51,873 bases of DNA from Azospirillum melinis (GCF_013340935.1 NZ_WHOS01000050.1:1-51873); one strand, 5' to 3'; positions 15,986 through 24,655 are shown, numbered from the stretch's first letter. Made by a program: numbers and translations. Notes: generated from the sequence alone by a model not told the origin.

Positions 15986-17737
15986 GTGACCGATCTGGCC
16001 GGATTCTGGCGCCACACGCCGCGCCTGACCGCGCTGGCGGTGATTGTCCTGCTGGTTGCCGGCGGGCTGATGGCGCTGGCCAGCGAAAACGCCTATCGCG
16101 ACGAGCGGGCGGGCGACGTGGAGGTGCAGACGCGGATCCTGGCGGCGACCGTCACCGCGGCGTTGAGCTTCAACGACCGGGCCTCCGCCAGCGAGTATCT
16201 TGCGGCGCTGTCCGCCAGCCCGGAGTTCGAGGCGGCCGGCGTCTATGACGGCAGCGGGGCGCTGTTCGCCAGCTACACCGCCGGCGGGATGGCGCCGATG
16301 CAGCAAACCGCCGAGCCGCCGGGGCATCATTTCGACGGCGACCATCTGACGGTGACCGTCATGGTCATGCAGGATGGACGCGCCATCGGCAGCGTGTCGC
16401 TGCGCACGCAGATGGAACCCTTCGCCCGCCGGGCCGAACGCTATGTCGGCATGGCGCTTCTGCTGGCGATGACCTTGCTGATCGTGCTGGTGCTTGGCGC
16501 GGCGCAGGCGGCGCTGACGAGGGCGAACCACGATCTGGCGGAACGGGCGCGCGACCTGTCCGCCGCCAACAGGGCGCTGAACGCCGAGATCGCCGAACGC
16601 GAGAAGGTCGAGGCCGCCCTGCGCCAGAGCCAGAAGATGGAGGCGATGGGCCAGCTGACCGGCGGCATCGCCCATGATTTCAACAACCTGCTCCAGGCGT
16701 TGGCCAGCTGCCTTCAGCTGGTCGGGCGGCGGGCGAAGGAGCCGTCGATCCAGCCGCTGCTGGAAACCGGACAGCAGGCCATCGACCGCGGCGCCAAGCT
16801 GGTGCAGCAGCTGATGGCCTTTGCCCGCCGCCAGACCTTGCGGCCGGAGCCGATGGATGTCCGCGACCGGCTGCTGGGCATGGCCGACCTGCTGACCCGC
16901 GCCATCCGCGCCGACATCACGCTGGAGACGCAGGTGGAGCCGGGGCTGTGGCCGGTGGAGGTCGATCCGACCCAGTTCGAACTGGCGATCCTGAACCTCG
17001 CCGTCAATGCGCGCGATGCCATGCCCGAAGGCGGGCGGCTGCGCGTTACCGCCCGCAACCGGCCGGCTGACGGTGCCAGCGGCGATCTGGTGCAGGTGAC
17101 GGTCAGCGACACCGGCACCGGGATGGAGCCGGAGGTAAAGGCCCGCGTCTTCGAACCCTTCTTCACCACCAAGGAGGTCGGCAAGGGCTCCGGCCTCGGG
17201 CTGGCGCAGGTGTATGGCTTCACCCGCCAGTCGTCGGGCCGGGTGGAGATCGACAGCGCGCCCGGCCAGGGCACCGCCGTCTCGCTGTTCCTGCCGCGGA
17301 CGGTCAAGCCGGTGGCCGCACCCGCGAAGGAGCGGGCGCTGGACACCGCGCGCGGGGCCGGCCGGCGCCTGCTGCTGGTGGAGGACGACCCCATCGTCGG
17401 CAGCATGGTGGCGGCAGCGCTCGACGAGATGGGCTATGCCGTTCTGCGCGCCGGCAATGCCGAGGAGGCGCTGGGGCTGCTGAACGACCGGGCCCTGCGG
17501 ATCGACATCCTGTTCAGCGACGTGGTGATGCCGGGGGCGATGAACGGCATCGATCTGGCCCACACCGCCCGGCGCCTGCGGCCCGGCCTGCCGGTGGTGC
17601 TGACCACCGGCTACAGCGAGGACATCGCCCGGATCGACGGGGTGCGGGTGCTGCCGAAGCCCTACCGGGTTGGGGAGCTTGCGGAGCTGCTGGAGGCGGC
17701 GCTGGCGGCGGACGGGGCGGGCGTCAGGGTTCGCTGA
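15986..17737 (+). CDS. Hybrid sensor histidine kinase with CHASE8-like periplasmic domain
   Basis: A 583-residue inner-membrane sensor. Membrane segments lie at about 14-32 and 154-175, enclosing a periplasmic domain whose ILAATVTAALSFNDRASASEYL resembles CHASE8. A short linker leads to the dimerisation domain with phospho-acceptor His230 (GGIAHDFNNLL), the ATPase domain with NARDAMPEGG, DTGTGM and GSGLGLAQVYGF, and a C-terminal receiver with LLLVEDDP, FSDVVMP (phospho-Asp) and the LPKPY lysine. No DNA-binding or GGDEF output is attached. Start is GTG after a GCAGGAGAG ribosome site, 19 bases beyond the YfiR stop. It overlaps the convergent hydrolase gene by 14 bases. The downstream target is unknown. 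Confidence 0.9.
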   Translation: MTDLAGFWRHTPRLTALAVIVLLVAGGLMALASENAYRDERAGDVEVQTRILAATVTAALSFNDRASASEYLAALSASPEFEAAGVYDGSGALFASYTAGGMAPMQQTAEPPGHHFDGDHLTVTVMVMQDGRAIGSVSLRTQMEPFARRAERYVGMALLLAMTLLIVLVLGAAQAALTRANHDLAERARDLSAANRALNAEIAEREKVEAALRQSQKMEAMGQLTGGIAHDFNNLLQALASCLQLVGRRAKEPSIQPLLETGQQAIDRGAKLVQQLMAFARRQTLRPEPMDVRDRLLGMADLLTRAIRADITLETQVEPGLWPVEVDPTQFELAILNLAVNARDAMPEGGRLRVTARNRPADGASGDLVQVTVSDTGTGMEPEVKARVFEPFFTTKEVGKGSGLGLAQVYGFTRQSSGRVEIDSAPGQGTAVSLFLPRTVKPVAAPAKERALDTARGAGRRLLLVEDDPIVGSMVAAALDEMGYAVLRAGNAEEALGLLNDRALRIDILFSDVVMPGAMNGIDLAHTARRLRPGLPVVLTTGYSEDIARIDGVRVLPKPYRVGELAELLEAALAADGAGVRVR

Positions 17738-18533
17738 GGAGTTCGCTGAGGAAAGACCGGATCGCCTCCACCACCTCCTCTTCGCATTCGCGGTGCGGGA
17801 CGTGGCCGGTGTCGGGCAGGAGGCGGACGGTCCCGCGGCCGGCGGCGATGCGGGCGGGGTGCTGGGCCGAGCCATACTCGTCGCGGTCGCCATGCAGGGC
17901 CAGAACCGGGCAGCGGACCTCCGCCAGGGCGGCGTCCAGGGTCCAGTCGGCGAAGGCCGGGGACAGCCAGCTTTCGGTCCAGGCATCGACCGTCCAGCGC
18001 GCCTTGTCGCCCTGGTATCTCGCCAGGTGGGCCAAATGGGCTGGATCCTGGAAGCCCTGCCTGGCCTCGCGGATGCCGTCCAGCGTGCGCTCCTCGACGA
18101 AGGCCTGTGCTGCGATGGTCACCAGCGCGCGGCAGCGGGAGGGGAAGCGCGCCGCCGTTTCCACCGCCATGCCGCCGCCGACGCTGTGGCCGCAGACGAC
18201 AAAATCGCCGATGCCGAACCTGTCGAGCAGGAGGGGGACGGTGTCCCGCGCCTCCGCGGCGACGAAATCGCGGGGCAGGGTGCCGGGGTGGGGATCGGAG
18301 CGGCCGAAGCCCAGCCGGTCATAGGCGATGACCCGCCTTGCGGTCGCGGCGGCAAGGCGGGCCGGGAAGCTGCGCCAGAGATCGACGCAGCCGAGCGAAT
18401 CGTGGAACAGCAGGATCGGCGGCAGCCCGCCGGCCCGGGCGGGCGTCCAATCCTTCACGTAGAGACGGCCGAGATCGGCCGGAATCAGGCGGTCCTGGTC
18501 GCTGACGGCGCTGGTCATGTCGTCCGGGGTCAT
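17724..18533 (-). CDS. Alpha/beta hydrolase of unknown substrate
   Basis: A 269-residue alpha/beta-hydrolase fold protein without signal peptide. The nucleophile elbow is GHSVGG, the acid is probably in LHGDRDEYG and the catalytic His is in DTGHVPH. It is the last gene of the amino-acid ABC transporter operon, 64 bases after the second permease, suggesting it hydrolyses an imported ester, amide or lactone, but this is inference. A 15-base tandem repeat gives two in-frame ATGs (18533 and 18518), five codons apart, so the start is ambiguous. No good ribosome site is seen; a short repeated AACAGC tract precedes the first ATG. Confidence 0.8.
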   Translation of the reverse strand: MTPDDMTSAVSDQDRLIPADLGRLYVKDWTPARAGGLPPILLFHDSLGCVDLWRSFPARLAAATARRVIAYDRLGFGRSDPHPGTLPRDFVAAEARDTVPLLLDRFGIGDFVVCGHSVGGGMAVETAARFPSRCRALVTIAAQAFVEERTLDGIREARQGFQDPAHLAHLARYQGDKARWTVDAWTESWLSPAFADWTLDAALAEVRCPVLALHGDRDEYGSAQHPARIAAGRGTVRLLPDTGHVPHRECEEEVVEAIRSFLSELLSEP

Positions 18534-18558
18534 GTCGTCCGGTTGCTGTTGCTGTTGC
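18514..18558. repeat. Tandem 15-base repeat and trinucleotide tract at the hydrolase start
   Basis: GTCATGTCGTCCGG occurs at 18514-18527 and 18529-18542, period 15, followed by three copies of TTGCTG-like triplets to 18558. On the coding strand the repeat duplicates CCGGACGACATGAC, doubling the start codon. A change by one 15-base unit would keep the reading frame. Seen directly; any role in tuning translation is inference. Confidence 0.6.
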
Positions 18559-18597
18559 AGTCGGGGCCGGACGGCAGGATAGCATGAATGCCGCGCG

Positions 18598-19287
18598 TCA
18601 GGCCCGCGCCCGCAGATAGGGAGTCGTGCGCCATTCCGCGTGCTTGATCAGGCGGGTGGCGACGAAGTTGATCAGCAGGTAGAGGATGCCGGCGACGATG
18701 AAGATCTCGAAGACCGCGAAGGTCTGGGCGATCATCCGCCGCGCGACGCCGGTGATCTCCATCATCGTGATGGTGCTGGCGAGCGAGCTGGCCTTCACCA
18801 TCAAAATCACCTCGTTGCCGTAGGCCGGCAACATCTGGCGGATCGCCACCGGCAGGACGATGCGGCGGAACAGCCGCACCCGCGACATGCCGCAGGCCCG
18901 TGCCGCTTCCACCTGCTCCTGCGGCACCGTCTCGATGGCGCCGCGCAGGATCTCCGAGGTGTAGGCGCCGGTGTTGAGCGCCAGCGCCAGGATGGCGCAC
19001 CACATCGGCTGGCTGAGGACGGGCCAGAGGAAACTGTCGCGGATGAGGTCGATCTGGCTGAGGCCGTAATAGATCAGGAAGATCTGCACCAGCAGCGGCG
19101 TGCCGCGGAAAACGAAGGTGTAGGCCGAGGTCAGGGCCACCGCCACCCGGTTGCCGGACAGGCGCAGGAGCGCGGTGGCGAAGGCCAGAACGGCCCCGAA
19201 GGCGAGCGCCAGCGCCACCAGCTGCAAGGTCAGGGGCAGGGCCGCCAGAAGGCGCGGCAGGCTGTCCCACATCAAGGTCCAGTTCAT
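18598..19287 (-). CDS. Polar amino-acid ABC transporter permease
   Basis: A 229-residue HisM/ArtM-type inner-membrane permease with about five hydrophobic segments. The family loop motif is seen as QVEAARACGMSRVRLFRRIVLP. It starts two bases after the stop of the other permease, so the two are probably translated together and form the membrane channel. The size matches the family. Regulation is likely through the promoter upstream of the ATPase gene. The neighbouring arginase and ornithine cyclodeaminase suggest arginine, ornithine or a related compound as substrate. Confidence 0.9.
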   Translation of the reverse strand: MNWTLMWDSLPRLLAALPLTLQLVALALAFGAVLAFATALLRLSGNRVAVALTSAYTFVFRGTPLLVQIFLIYYGLSQIDLIRDSFLWPVLSQPMWCAILALALNTGAYTSEILRGAIETVPQEQVEAARACGMSRVRLFRRIVLPVAIRQMLPAYGNEVILMVKASSLASTITMMEITGVARRMIAQTFAVFEIFIVAGILYLLINFVATRLIKHAEWRTTPYLRARA

Positions 19288-19289
19288 CG

Positions 19290-20015
19290 TCAGGCCCTCC
19301 GCACGCCGCGGCTGGCATAGCGCTCGGCCTGCTGGAACGCCGTCGTCGAGACGGTGGTCAGCGCGAGGTACAGCAGTGCGGCGACGCTGTAGAACAGGAA
19401 GGATTGCCGGGTGGAGCCGGCGGCGGTGTGGGCGACGCGCATGATCTCGGCCAGGGCGGTGACGGAGATGAGCGCGGTGTCCTTCAGCGTCAGCTGCCAG
19501 ACATTGCCCAGGCCGGGCAGGGCGAAGCGCAGGGTCTGCGGCACCAGAACCCGGCGCAGGATGCGCCAGCGGCCCATGCCGCAGGCCCGCGCCGCCTCGA
19601 TCTGGCCGTAGGGCACCGATTTGACGGCGCCGCGGATGACCTCGGTCGAATAGGCGCCGGAGATCAGGCCGACGGCGGCGACGCCGATGGAAAAGGCGTT
19701 CAGCTCGATGAGGCCGCCATAGCCGAAGATTCCGGCCACCGCCATGATCATGCCCGAACCGCCGAAGAACAGCAGGTAGATCACCAGCAGTTCGGGCACG
19801 CCGCGCACGGCGGTGGTGTAAAGCTCCGCCAGACCCCTCAACACCAGGCTGTCGCTGAGCTTGGCGGCGGCGCCGGCGGCCCCGAAGGCGAGACCCAGCA
19901 GGAAGGACGACAGTGCGACCGCGATGGTCATCGCCGTCCCGGACAGGAGCTGCGGCCCCCAGCCGTGCAGCCCGGAGGTGAGCCCGGAGTCGAGGAGGTC
20001 CAGCATCGGGATCAC
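19290..20015 (-). CDS. Polar amino-acid ABC transporter permease
   Basis: A 241-residue HisQ/ArtQ-type permease. The coupling motif is QIEAARACGMGRWRILRRVLVP, nearly the same as in its partner. The start is taken as GTG at 20015, whose G-TGA overlap with the binding-protein stop implies coupled translation; an ATG at 20006 is a possible alternative and would shorten the protein by three residues. Several membrane helices begin near residue 25. It completes the heterodimeric channel. Confidence 0.9.
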   Translation of the reverse strand: MIPMLDLLDSGLTSGLHGWGPQLLSGTAMTIAVALSSFLLGLAFGAAGAAAKLSDSLVLRGLAELYTTAVRGVPELLVIYLLFFGGSGMIMAVAGIFGYGGLIELNAFSIGVAAVGLISGAYSTEVIRGAVKSVPYGQIEAARACGMGRWRILRRVLVPQTLRFALPGLGNVWQLTLKDTALISVTALAEIMRVAHTAAGSTRQSFLFYSVAALLYLALTTVSTTAFQQAERYASRGVRRA

Positions 20016-20851
20016 CGCACCGAAACGTCGTAGCCGAAATGCTTCTGGCTCAGGGTCGCGATGGTGCCGTCCTTGTTGGCATCGGCGATGGCCTTGTCGA
20101 GACGGCCCTTCAGCTCCGCATCGGCCTTGCGCAGGCCGACGCCCATGCCCTCGCCCAGCACGCCGCGCGTCATCGCCGGGCCGAACAGCGTCATCGTGTC
20201 GTTGCCGGCGGCGCGCATCAGCGCCTCGACCGGCGAGCGGTCGCCGAAGATGGCGTCGACGCGGCCGGCGGCCAGATCGATGGCGGCGTTGTCGATCTTG
20301 TCGTAATTGCGCACGGTCACGTCCGGCAGATACTTCTCGAGGAAATCGACCTGGATGGTCGATGTCTGGACGCCTATCGTCTTGCCCTTCAGCAGCTCCG
20401 CCAGCTTGGCGACCGCCGGCTTGGCAGCGGCCTCGTCGGCAAGGTCGACGCGCTCGGCGCCGACGCCGGCACCGGCCAGCTTGGAGGATTTCAGGGTGGC
20501 GAAGGTGGATTGCTCGGTGCCGTAGGGGCCGGCGAAGGCGATGACCTTCTTGCGCTCGTCAGTGATGGTCATGCCGGCCATGATGGCGTCGATCTTGCCC
20601 TGCTGCAGCGACGGGATCATGCCGTCCCAATCCATCGCCACCAGCTCGCAGTCGGCTTCGATGCGCTTGCACAGGTCCCAGGCGAGGTCGATTTCGAAGC
20701 CGACCAGCTTGCCTGACGAATCCATGCCGTTCCACGGCGCGAAGGCGCCTTCGGACGCGATGCGGATCTTCTTTGCATCCTTCGCCACCGCCGGAACGGC
20801 GCTGCCGGCGGCCAGGGCGCCCAGCACCAGGGCCAAAAGGATCTTCTTCAT
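20012..20851 (-). CDS. Periplasmic amino-acid-binding protein
   Basis: A 279-residue SBP family 3 protein related to the lysine/arginine/ornithine and opine-binding group. The signal peptide MKKILLALVLGALAAGSAVPAVA is followed by KKIRIASEGAFAPWNGMDSSG, the usual start of the mature fold, and the GFEIDLAWDLCKRI and IDAIMAGMTITDERKK motifs. The ATG at 20851 begins the signal peptide; the upstream frame is unlike protein. It lies 160 bases after the ATPase gene and overlaps the first permease by four bases. The ligand is probably a basic amino acid, inferred from the catabolic genes nearby. Confidence 0.9.
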   Translation of the reverse strand: MKKILLALVLGALAAGSAVPAVAKDAKKIRIASEGAFAPWNGMDSSGKLVGFEIDLAWDLCKRIEADCELVAMDWDGMIPSLQQGKIDAIMAGMTITDERKKVIAFAGPYGTEQSTFATLKSSKLAGAGVGAERVDLADEAAAKPAVAKLAELLKGKTIGVQTSTIQVDFLEKYLPDVTVRNYDKIDNAAIDLAAGRVDAIFGDRSPVEALMRAAGNDTMTLFGPAMTRGVLGEGMGVGLRKADAELKGRLDKAIADANKDGTIATLSQKHFGYDVSVR

Positions 20852-21012
20852 TGGTTGGTATCCTGTGTTCGTTTGTCCGCTCGGGTCCGGCTCTTGCGAT
20901 CCGTACCGGCGGCGGAACGGCGGACTTTGGCACAGGCGTCCGTCGGCCGTCATCGTCGCGAAAGCCGGGATGCCTGCGCTTGTGTGGCGCACCCCCCTTT
21001 TGGGCGGCAGAC

Positions 21013-21870
21013 TCAGGCGGCGGAGAGATGGCGGGACAGGAACTGGCGCACGCGGTCGGACTCCGGATTGGTCAGCACCCTGTCGGGTGCTCCTTCCTCC
21101 TCGATCCGGCCCTGGTGGAGGAAGACGACCTTCGACGAGACCTCGCGGGCGAAGTCCATCTCGTGCGTCACCAGGATCATGGTGCGACCTTCGTCCGCGA
21201 GCTGTCGGATCACGCGCAGCACCTCGCCGACCAGTTCGGGGTCGAGCGCCGAGGTCGGCTCGTCGAACAGCATCACCTTGGGCTGCATGGCAAGGGCGCG
21301 GGCGATGGCGGCGCGCTGCTGCTGCCCGCCCGACAGCTGGACCGGGTAGCAGTCGGCCTTGCCCAGGATGCCGACCTTGTCGAGCAGGCTGCGCGCGAGG
21401 TCGATGGCCTCGCCCTTCGGCACGCCCAGGACATGGACCGGCGCCTCGATCACATTCTCCAGGATGGTCATGTGGCTCCAGAGGTTGAAGTTCTGGAACA
21501 CCATGCCGAGGCTGGTGCGGATGCGGTCGACCTGACGGGAATTGGCCGGCAGGGTCCGTCCGCGCGCCGTCTTCATCGCGATGGTCTCACCGCAGATGGT
21601 GACGCGCCCTTCGTCGGGCACTTCCAGCATGTTGATGCAGCGCAACAACGTGCTCTTGCCCGAGCCGGACGAGCCGATCAACGTGATGACGTCGCCCTCG
21701 CGGGCGGTCAGCGACACGCCCTTCAGCACCTCCAGCTTTCCGAACCGCTTGTGCAGCCCGTCCGCCTGGACGGCGACCGCGGCGGCGGGGTTGGAGGGAG
21801 GGTGGCGGTGGGCCGGCCCGTCCTGTTCGACGCTGGCGAGAGGATCGATGGCGATGCGATGCTGGTCCAT
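21013..21870 (-). CDS. Polar amino-acid ABC transporter ATP-binding protein
   Basis: A 285-residue ATPase of the HisP/GlnQ class. Walker A is GSSGSGKST, the signature LSGGQQQR, Walker B VMLFDEP and the switch His in LVTHEM. LRCINMLEVPDEGRV after Walker A is typical of histidine/arginine/opine importers. An ATG at 21870 preceded by GGGACG is chosen; a GTG at 21897 would add nine residues. The first 35 residues before the ATPase fold are unusually long and have no known role. It is first in its operon, reading away from the Lrp gene. Confidence 0.9.
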   Translation of the reverse strand: MDQHRIAIDPLASVEQDGPAHRHPPSNPAAAVAVQADGLHKRFGKLEVLKGVSLTAREGDVITLIGSSGSGKSTLLRCINMLEVPDEGRVTICGETIAMKTARGRTLPANSRQVDRIRTSLGMVFQNFNLWSHMTILENVIEAPVHVLGVPKGEAIDLARSLLDKVGILGKADCYPVQLSGGQQQRAAIARALAMQPKVMLFDEPTSALDPELVGEVLRVIRQLADEGRTMILVTHEMDFAREVSSKVVFLHQGRIEEEGAPDRVLTNPESDRVRQFLSRHLSAA

Positions 21871-21958
21871 GCGGCGTCCCGATTTCGTTGGGGACACGGA
21901 GCATCAGCGAAGCAGCTGGCGGCTGGAAGATGAAAAAGTGACAGAAGAATCGGGCGAA

Positions 21959-21970
21959 CTTGCCAGAATG
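21959..21970 (+). promoter_or_regulatory. Shared 12-base element upstream of the transporter operon
   Basis: CTTGCCAGAATG is the exact reverse complement of CATTCTGGCAAG at 22484-22495. The two copies flank the Lrp-type gene, one before the transporter operon (about 90 bases from its ATG) and one before lrp and arginase. The TTGCCA half also pairs with TGGCAA at 21990-21995. It is a candidate binding site of the Lrp/AsnC protein. Confidence 0.45.
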
Positions 21971-22022
21971 AAAGCCATGGCTGCCCAAATTGGCAACTCC
22001 ATGGCGGTAATTCCGGGTTGGC

Positions 22023-22466
22023 CTACAGCCGGGCGCGGGTGCTGCGCGGGGTGTTCAGCAGCAGGTTGGTCTCGCTGGTGGTGATGCCGGGGATCAGGCG
22101 GATGCGGCGCAGCACGCCGTCGAATTCCGGCAGGCTGCCGGCCGACAATTCCACGATCAGATCCCAGCGCCCGTTGGTGCTGTGGATTTCCATGATTTCG
22201 GGGAAGCCGCTGAGCGTGCGGACGACCCGGTCCGTCGCCTGCCCCTCGACCTCGATCAGCATGATGCCGCGCACCGGCGCCTCCACCGTGTCGGCACGCA
22301 GGATCACGGTGTAGCCGGTGATGATGCCGGAGCTTTCCAACCGCTCCATCCGCGAGCGCACCGTCGCCCGCGAGACGCCGAGTTCGATGGCGAGGTCGGA
22401 AATGCTGCGGCGGCCGTCATGGCGCAGCAGGGTGATGAGCTTCTCATCGAGCTGGTCGAGCGTCAT
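22023..22466 (-). CDS. Lrp/AsnC-family regulator
   Basis: A 147-residue regulator of usual length: AsnC-type helix-turn-helix at about 5-55 (LDEKLITLLRHDGRRSISDL, LGVSRATVRSRMERLESSGII), then the RAM ligand-binding domain (GIMLIEVEGQATDRVVRTL, GRWDLIVELSAG). Such proteins sense amino acids and control their catabolism or uptake. The ATG at 22466 starts the conserved fold; the longer frame covers promoter DNA. It lies between the arginase operon (divergent) and the transporter operon (downstream, same strand), so it probably governs both with arginine or ornithine as effector. Confidence 0.88.
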   Translation of the reverse strand: MTLDQLDEKLITLLRHDGRRSISDLAIELGVSRATVRSRMERLESSGIITGYTVILRADTVEAPVRGIMLIEVEGQATDRVVRTLSGFPEIMEIHSTNGRWDLIVELSAGSLPEFDGVLRRIRLIPGITTSETNLLLNTPRSTRARL

Positions 22467-22483
22467 GGTCGTAGGCCTCCCGA

Positions 22484-22495
22484 CATTCTGGCAAG
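22484..22495 (-). promoter_or_regulatory. Shared 12-base element in the lrp-arginase intergenic region
   Basis: CATTCTGGCAAG, exact reverse complement of the element at 21959-21970, 18 bases before the Lrp start codon. The arginase promoter should lie in the remaining 110 bases, which also hold the odd palindrome TTTGTCAAA. Binding by the Lrp-type protein is inferred from the two-site pattern. Confidence 0.45.
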
Positions 22496-22605
22496 CTTGG
22501 CTGTTCAGTTTGGTAGGCAGATTGGCGACATTTGTCAAATTGCCCTGTCCGTTCCGCCGGACGCCTGTGGTTTGCTGGTGAGAGGAACAGGCAAGAGACC
22601 AAACA

Positions 22606-23556
22606 ATGTCCTACCACAAGACCAAAACGAAGCAGTGCCGGCTGGTCGGCGTGCCGGTGCAGGATGGGGCGGGCCGGCTTGGCTGCGAAATGGGACCCAG
22701 CGCCTACCGCACCGCCGGCATCGCCAAGGCGCTGTCGGAGCTGGGCCACAGTGTGACCGACCTGGGCAACGTGGCGCCGCGGCCGCAACGGCCGATGGCG
22801 CACGGCAATGCCGCGCTGAAATTCCTGCCGGAGGTGGCGGGCTGGACCGCGGCACTCACCCAGGTCGCGTACGAGGCGAGCGCCGGTCAGGACGCCATGC
22901 CGATCTTCATGGGCGGCGACCACAGCCTTGCCGCCGGCACCCTGACCGGGCTGGCGCAGCGCGCCGCCGAGATGCGGCGCCCGCTGTTCGTGCTGTGGCT
23001 CGACGCCCATCCGGATTTCCACACGCTGGAGACGACGGAGAGCGGCAATCTGCATGGCGTGCCGATGGCCTACGCCACCGGGCTAGCCGGCTTCGACGGC
23101 TATTTCCCGCCGCCACCCGCCCGGCTCGACCCGCACAATGTCTGCATGATGGGCATCCGCAGCGTCGATCCGGCCGAACGGCGGGCGCTGGAGACCTCGG
23201 GCATCACCATCCACGACATGCGCAAGATCGACGAGCACGGCATCGTCGCCCTGCTGCGCCCGTTCCTGGAGCGGGTGGTGGAGGCGGACGGGCTGCTGCA
23301 TGTCAGCCTGGACGTGGACTTCCTCGATCCCGGCATCGCGCCCGGCGTCGGCACCACGGTCCCCGGCGGCGCCACCTTCCGCGAAGCCCATCTGATCATG
23401 GAGATGCTGCACGACACCGGTCTGGTCAGCAGCGTCGATCTGGTCGAGCTGAACCCCTTCCTGGACGAGCGCGGCCGCACTGCGACCCTGATGGTGGAAC
23501 TGCTGGCCAGCCTGATGGGGCGCCGCGTTCTCGACTACCCCACCCGCAGCTTCTGA
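22606..23556 (+). CDS. rocF: Arginase
   Basis: A 316-residue ureohydrolase that converts arginine to ornithine and urea using two Mn ions. The metal motifs are GGDHS (103-107), DAHPDFHT (133-140) and the SLDVDFLDPGIAPG segment. The usual DAHxDxN reads DAHPDFH here, but the SGNLHGVP loop that follows is standard. ATG at 22606 follows a GAGAGGAACAGGCAAGAG purine tract. It is divergent from the Lrp gene and 19 bases before ornithine cyclodeaminase, so the pair converts arginine to proline. Agmatinase or formiminoglutamase is less likely given the neighbour. Confidence 0.92.
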   Translation: MSYHKTKTKQCRLVGVPVQDGAGRLGCEMGPSAYRTAGIAKALSELGHSVTDLGNVAPRPQRPMAHGNAALKFLPEVAGWTAALTQVAYEASAGQDAMPIFMGGDHSLAAGTLTGLAQRAAEMRRPLFVLWLDAHPDFHTLETTESGNLHGVPMAYATGLAGFDGYFPPPPARLDPHNVCMMGIRSVDPAERRALETSGITIHDMRKIDEHGIVALLRPFLERVVEADGLLHVSLDVDFLDPGIAPGVGTTVPGGATFREAHLIMEMLHDTGLVSSVDLVELNPFLDERGRTATLMVELLASLMGRRVLDYPTRSF

Positions 23557-23575
23557 GCGAATGGAGCGCCCGATC

Positions 23576-24640
23576 ATGATCCCGAACCTGAACCTCGTTC
23601 CCTTCGTCAGCGTCGACCACATGATGAAGCTGGTGCTGCACATCGGTGTGGAACGCTTCCTGACCGAGCTGTCGGCCTATGTGGAGGAGGATTTCCGCCG
23701 CTGGGAGAGCTTCGACAAGACTCCGCGGGTCGCCTCGCACAGTGCGGAGGGCGTGATCGAACTGATGCCGACCAGCGACGGCCGCACCTATGGCTTCAAG
23801 TATGTCAACGGTCATCCGAAGAACACACGGGAGGGGCGGCAGACCGTCACTGCCTTCGGCGTGCTGGCCGATGTCGGCAACGGCTATCCCGTGCTGATGA
23901 CGGAGATGACCATCCTGACGGCGCTGCGCACCGCCGCCACCTCCGCCGTCGCGGCCAAGCATCTGGCGCCGAAGGATGCCGCCTGCATGGCGATCATCGG
24001 CAACGGGGCGCAGGCGGAATTCCAGGCGCTGGCCTTCAAGGCGCTGCTGGGCATCCGGAAACTGCGGCTTTACGACATCGACCCGGTGGCGACGCAGAAA
24101 TGCGTGCGCAACCTGCGCGACCAGGGCTTCGAGATCACCGCCTGCAAATCGACCGAGGAGGCGGTGGAGGGGGCGCAGATCATCACCACCGTCACCGCCG
24201 ACAAGCAGTATGCCACCATCCTGACCGACAACATGGTCGGGGCGGGGGTGCACATCAACGCGGTCGGTGGCGACTGCCCCGGCAAGACGGAACTGCACCG
24301 CGACATCCTGCTGCGGTCGGACATCTTCGTCGAATATCCGCCGCAGACGCGGATCGAGGGCGAGATCCAGCAGCTCGCCCCCGACCATCCGGTGACGGAG
24401 CTGTGGACGGTGATGACCGGGCAGGCGGTGGGGCGGCGCGACGCGCGGCAGATCACGCTGTTCGACTCGGTCGGCTTCGCGACGGAGGATTTCTCCGCCC
24501 TGCGCTATGTCCGCGACAAGGTGGCGGGGACGGGGCTCTACGAGAATCTGGACATGCTGGCCGATCCGGACGAGCCGCGCGATCTGTTCGGCATGATCCT
24601 GCGCGCGGCGAAGCCGGCCCCGGTGGGCGAGGCGGCGTAG
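23576..24640 (+). CDS. Ornithine cyclodeaminase
   Basis: A 354-residue member of the OCD/mu-crystallin family, which turns ornithine into proline and ammonia using bound NAD+. The body has the substrate region RVASHSAEGVIELMPTSDG, KYVNGHPKNT and the Rossmann motif IIGNGAQAEFQALAF, followed by the INAVGGDCPGKTEL loop with the catalytic Asp. Start at 23576 has GGAGC eight bases upstream; an ATG five codons earlier has a poorer site. It completes the two-step arginine pathway with the preceding arginase. Length and motifs match true ornithine cyclodeaminases rather than alanine dehydrogenase relatives. Confidence 0.92.
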   Translation: MIPNLNLVPFVSVDHMMKLVLHIGVERFLTELSAYVEEDFRRWESFDKTPRVASHSAEGVIELMPTSDGRTYGFKYVNGHPKNTREGRQTVTAFGVLADVGNGYPVLMTEMTILTALRTAATSAVAAKHLAPKDAACMAIIGNGAQAEFQALAFKALLGIRKLRLYDIDPVATQKCVRNLRDQGFEITACKSTEEAVEGAQIITTVTADKQYATILTDNMVGAGVHINAVGGDCPGKTELHRDILLRSDIFVEYPPQTRIEGEIQQLAPDHPVTELWTVMTGQAVGRRDARQITLFDSVGFATEDFSALRYVRDKVAGTGLYENLDMLADPDEPRDLFGMILRAAKPAPVGEAA

Positions 24641-24655
24641 GGGGGCATGTAATCG

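Noticed and set aside
20941..20975. Palindromic RPE-like repeat in the gap before the amino-acid-binding protein
   Set aside because: GTCATCGTCGCGAAAGCCGGGAT resembles a common proteobacterial repeat only partly (shown here for length as GTCATCGTCGCG then AAAGCCGGGAT) and its arms do not pair well.
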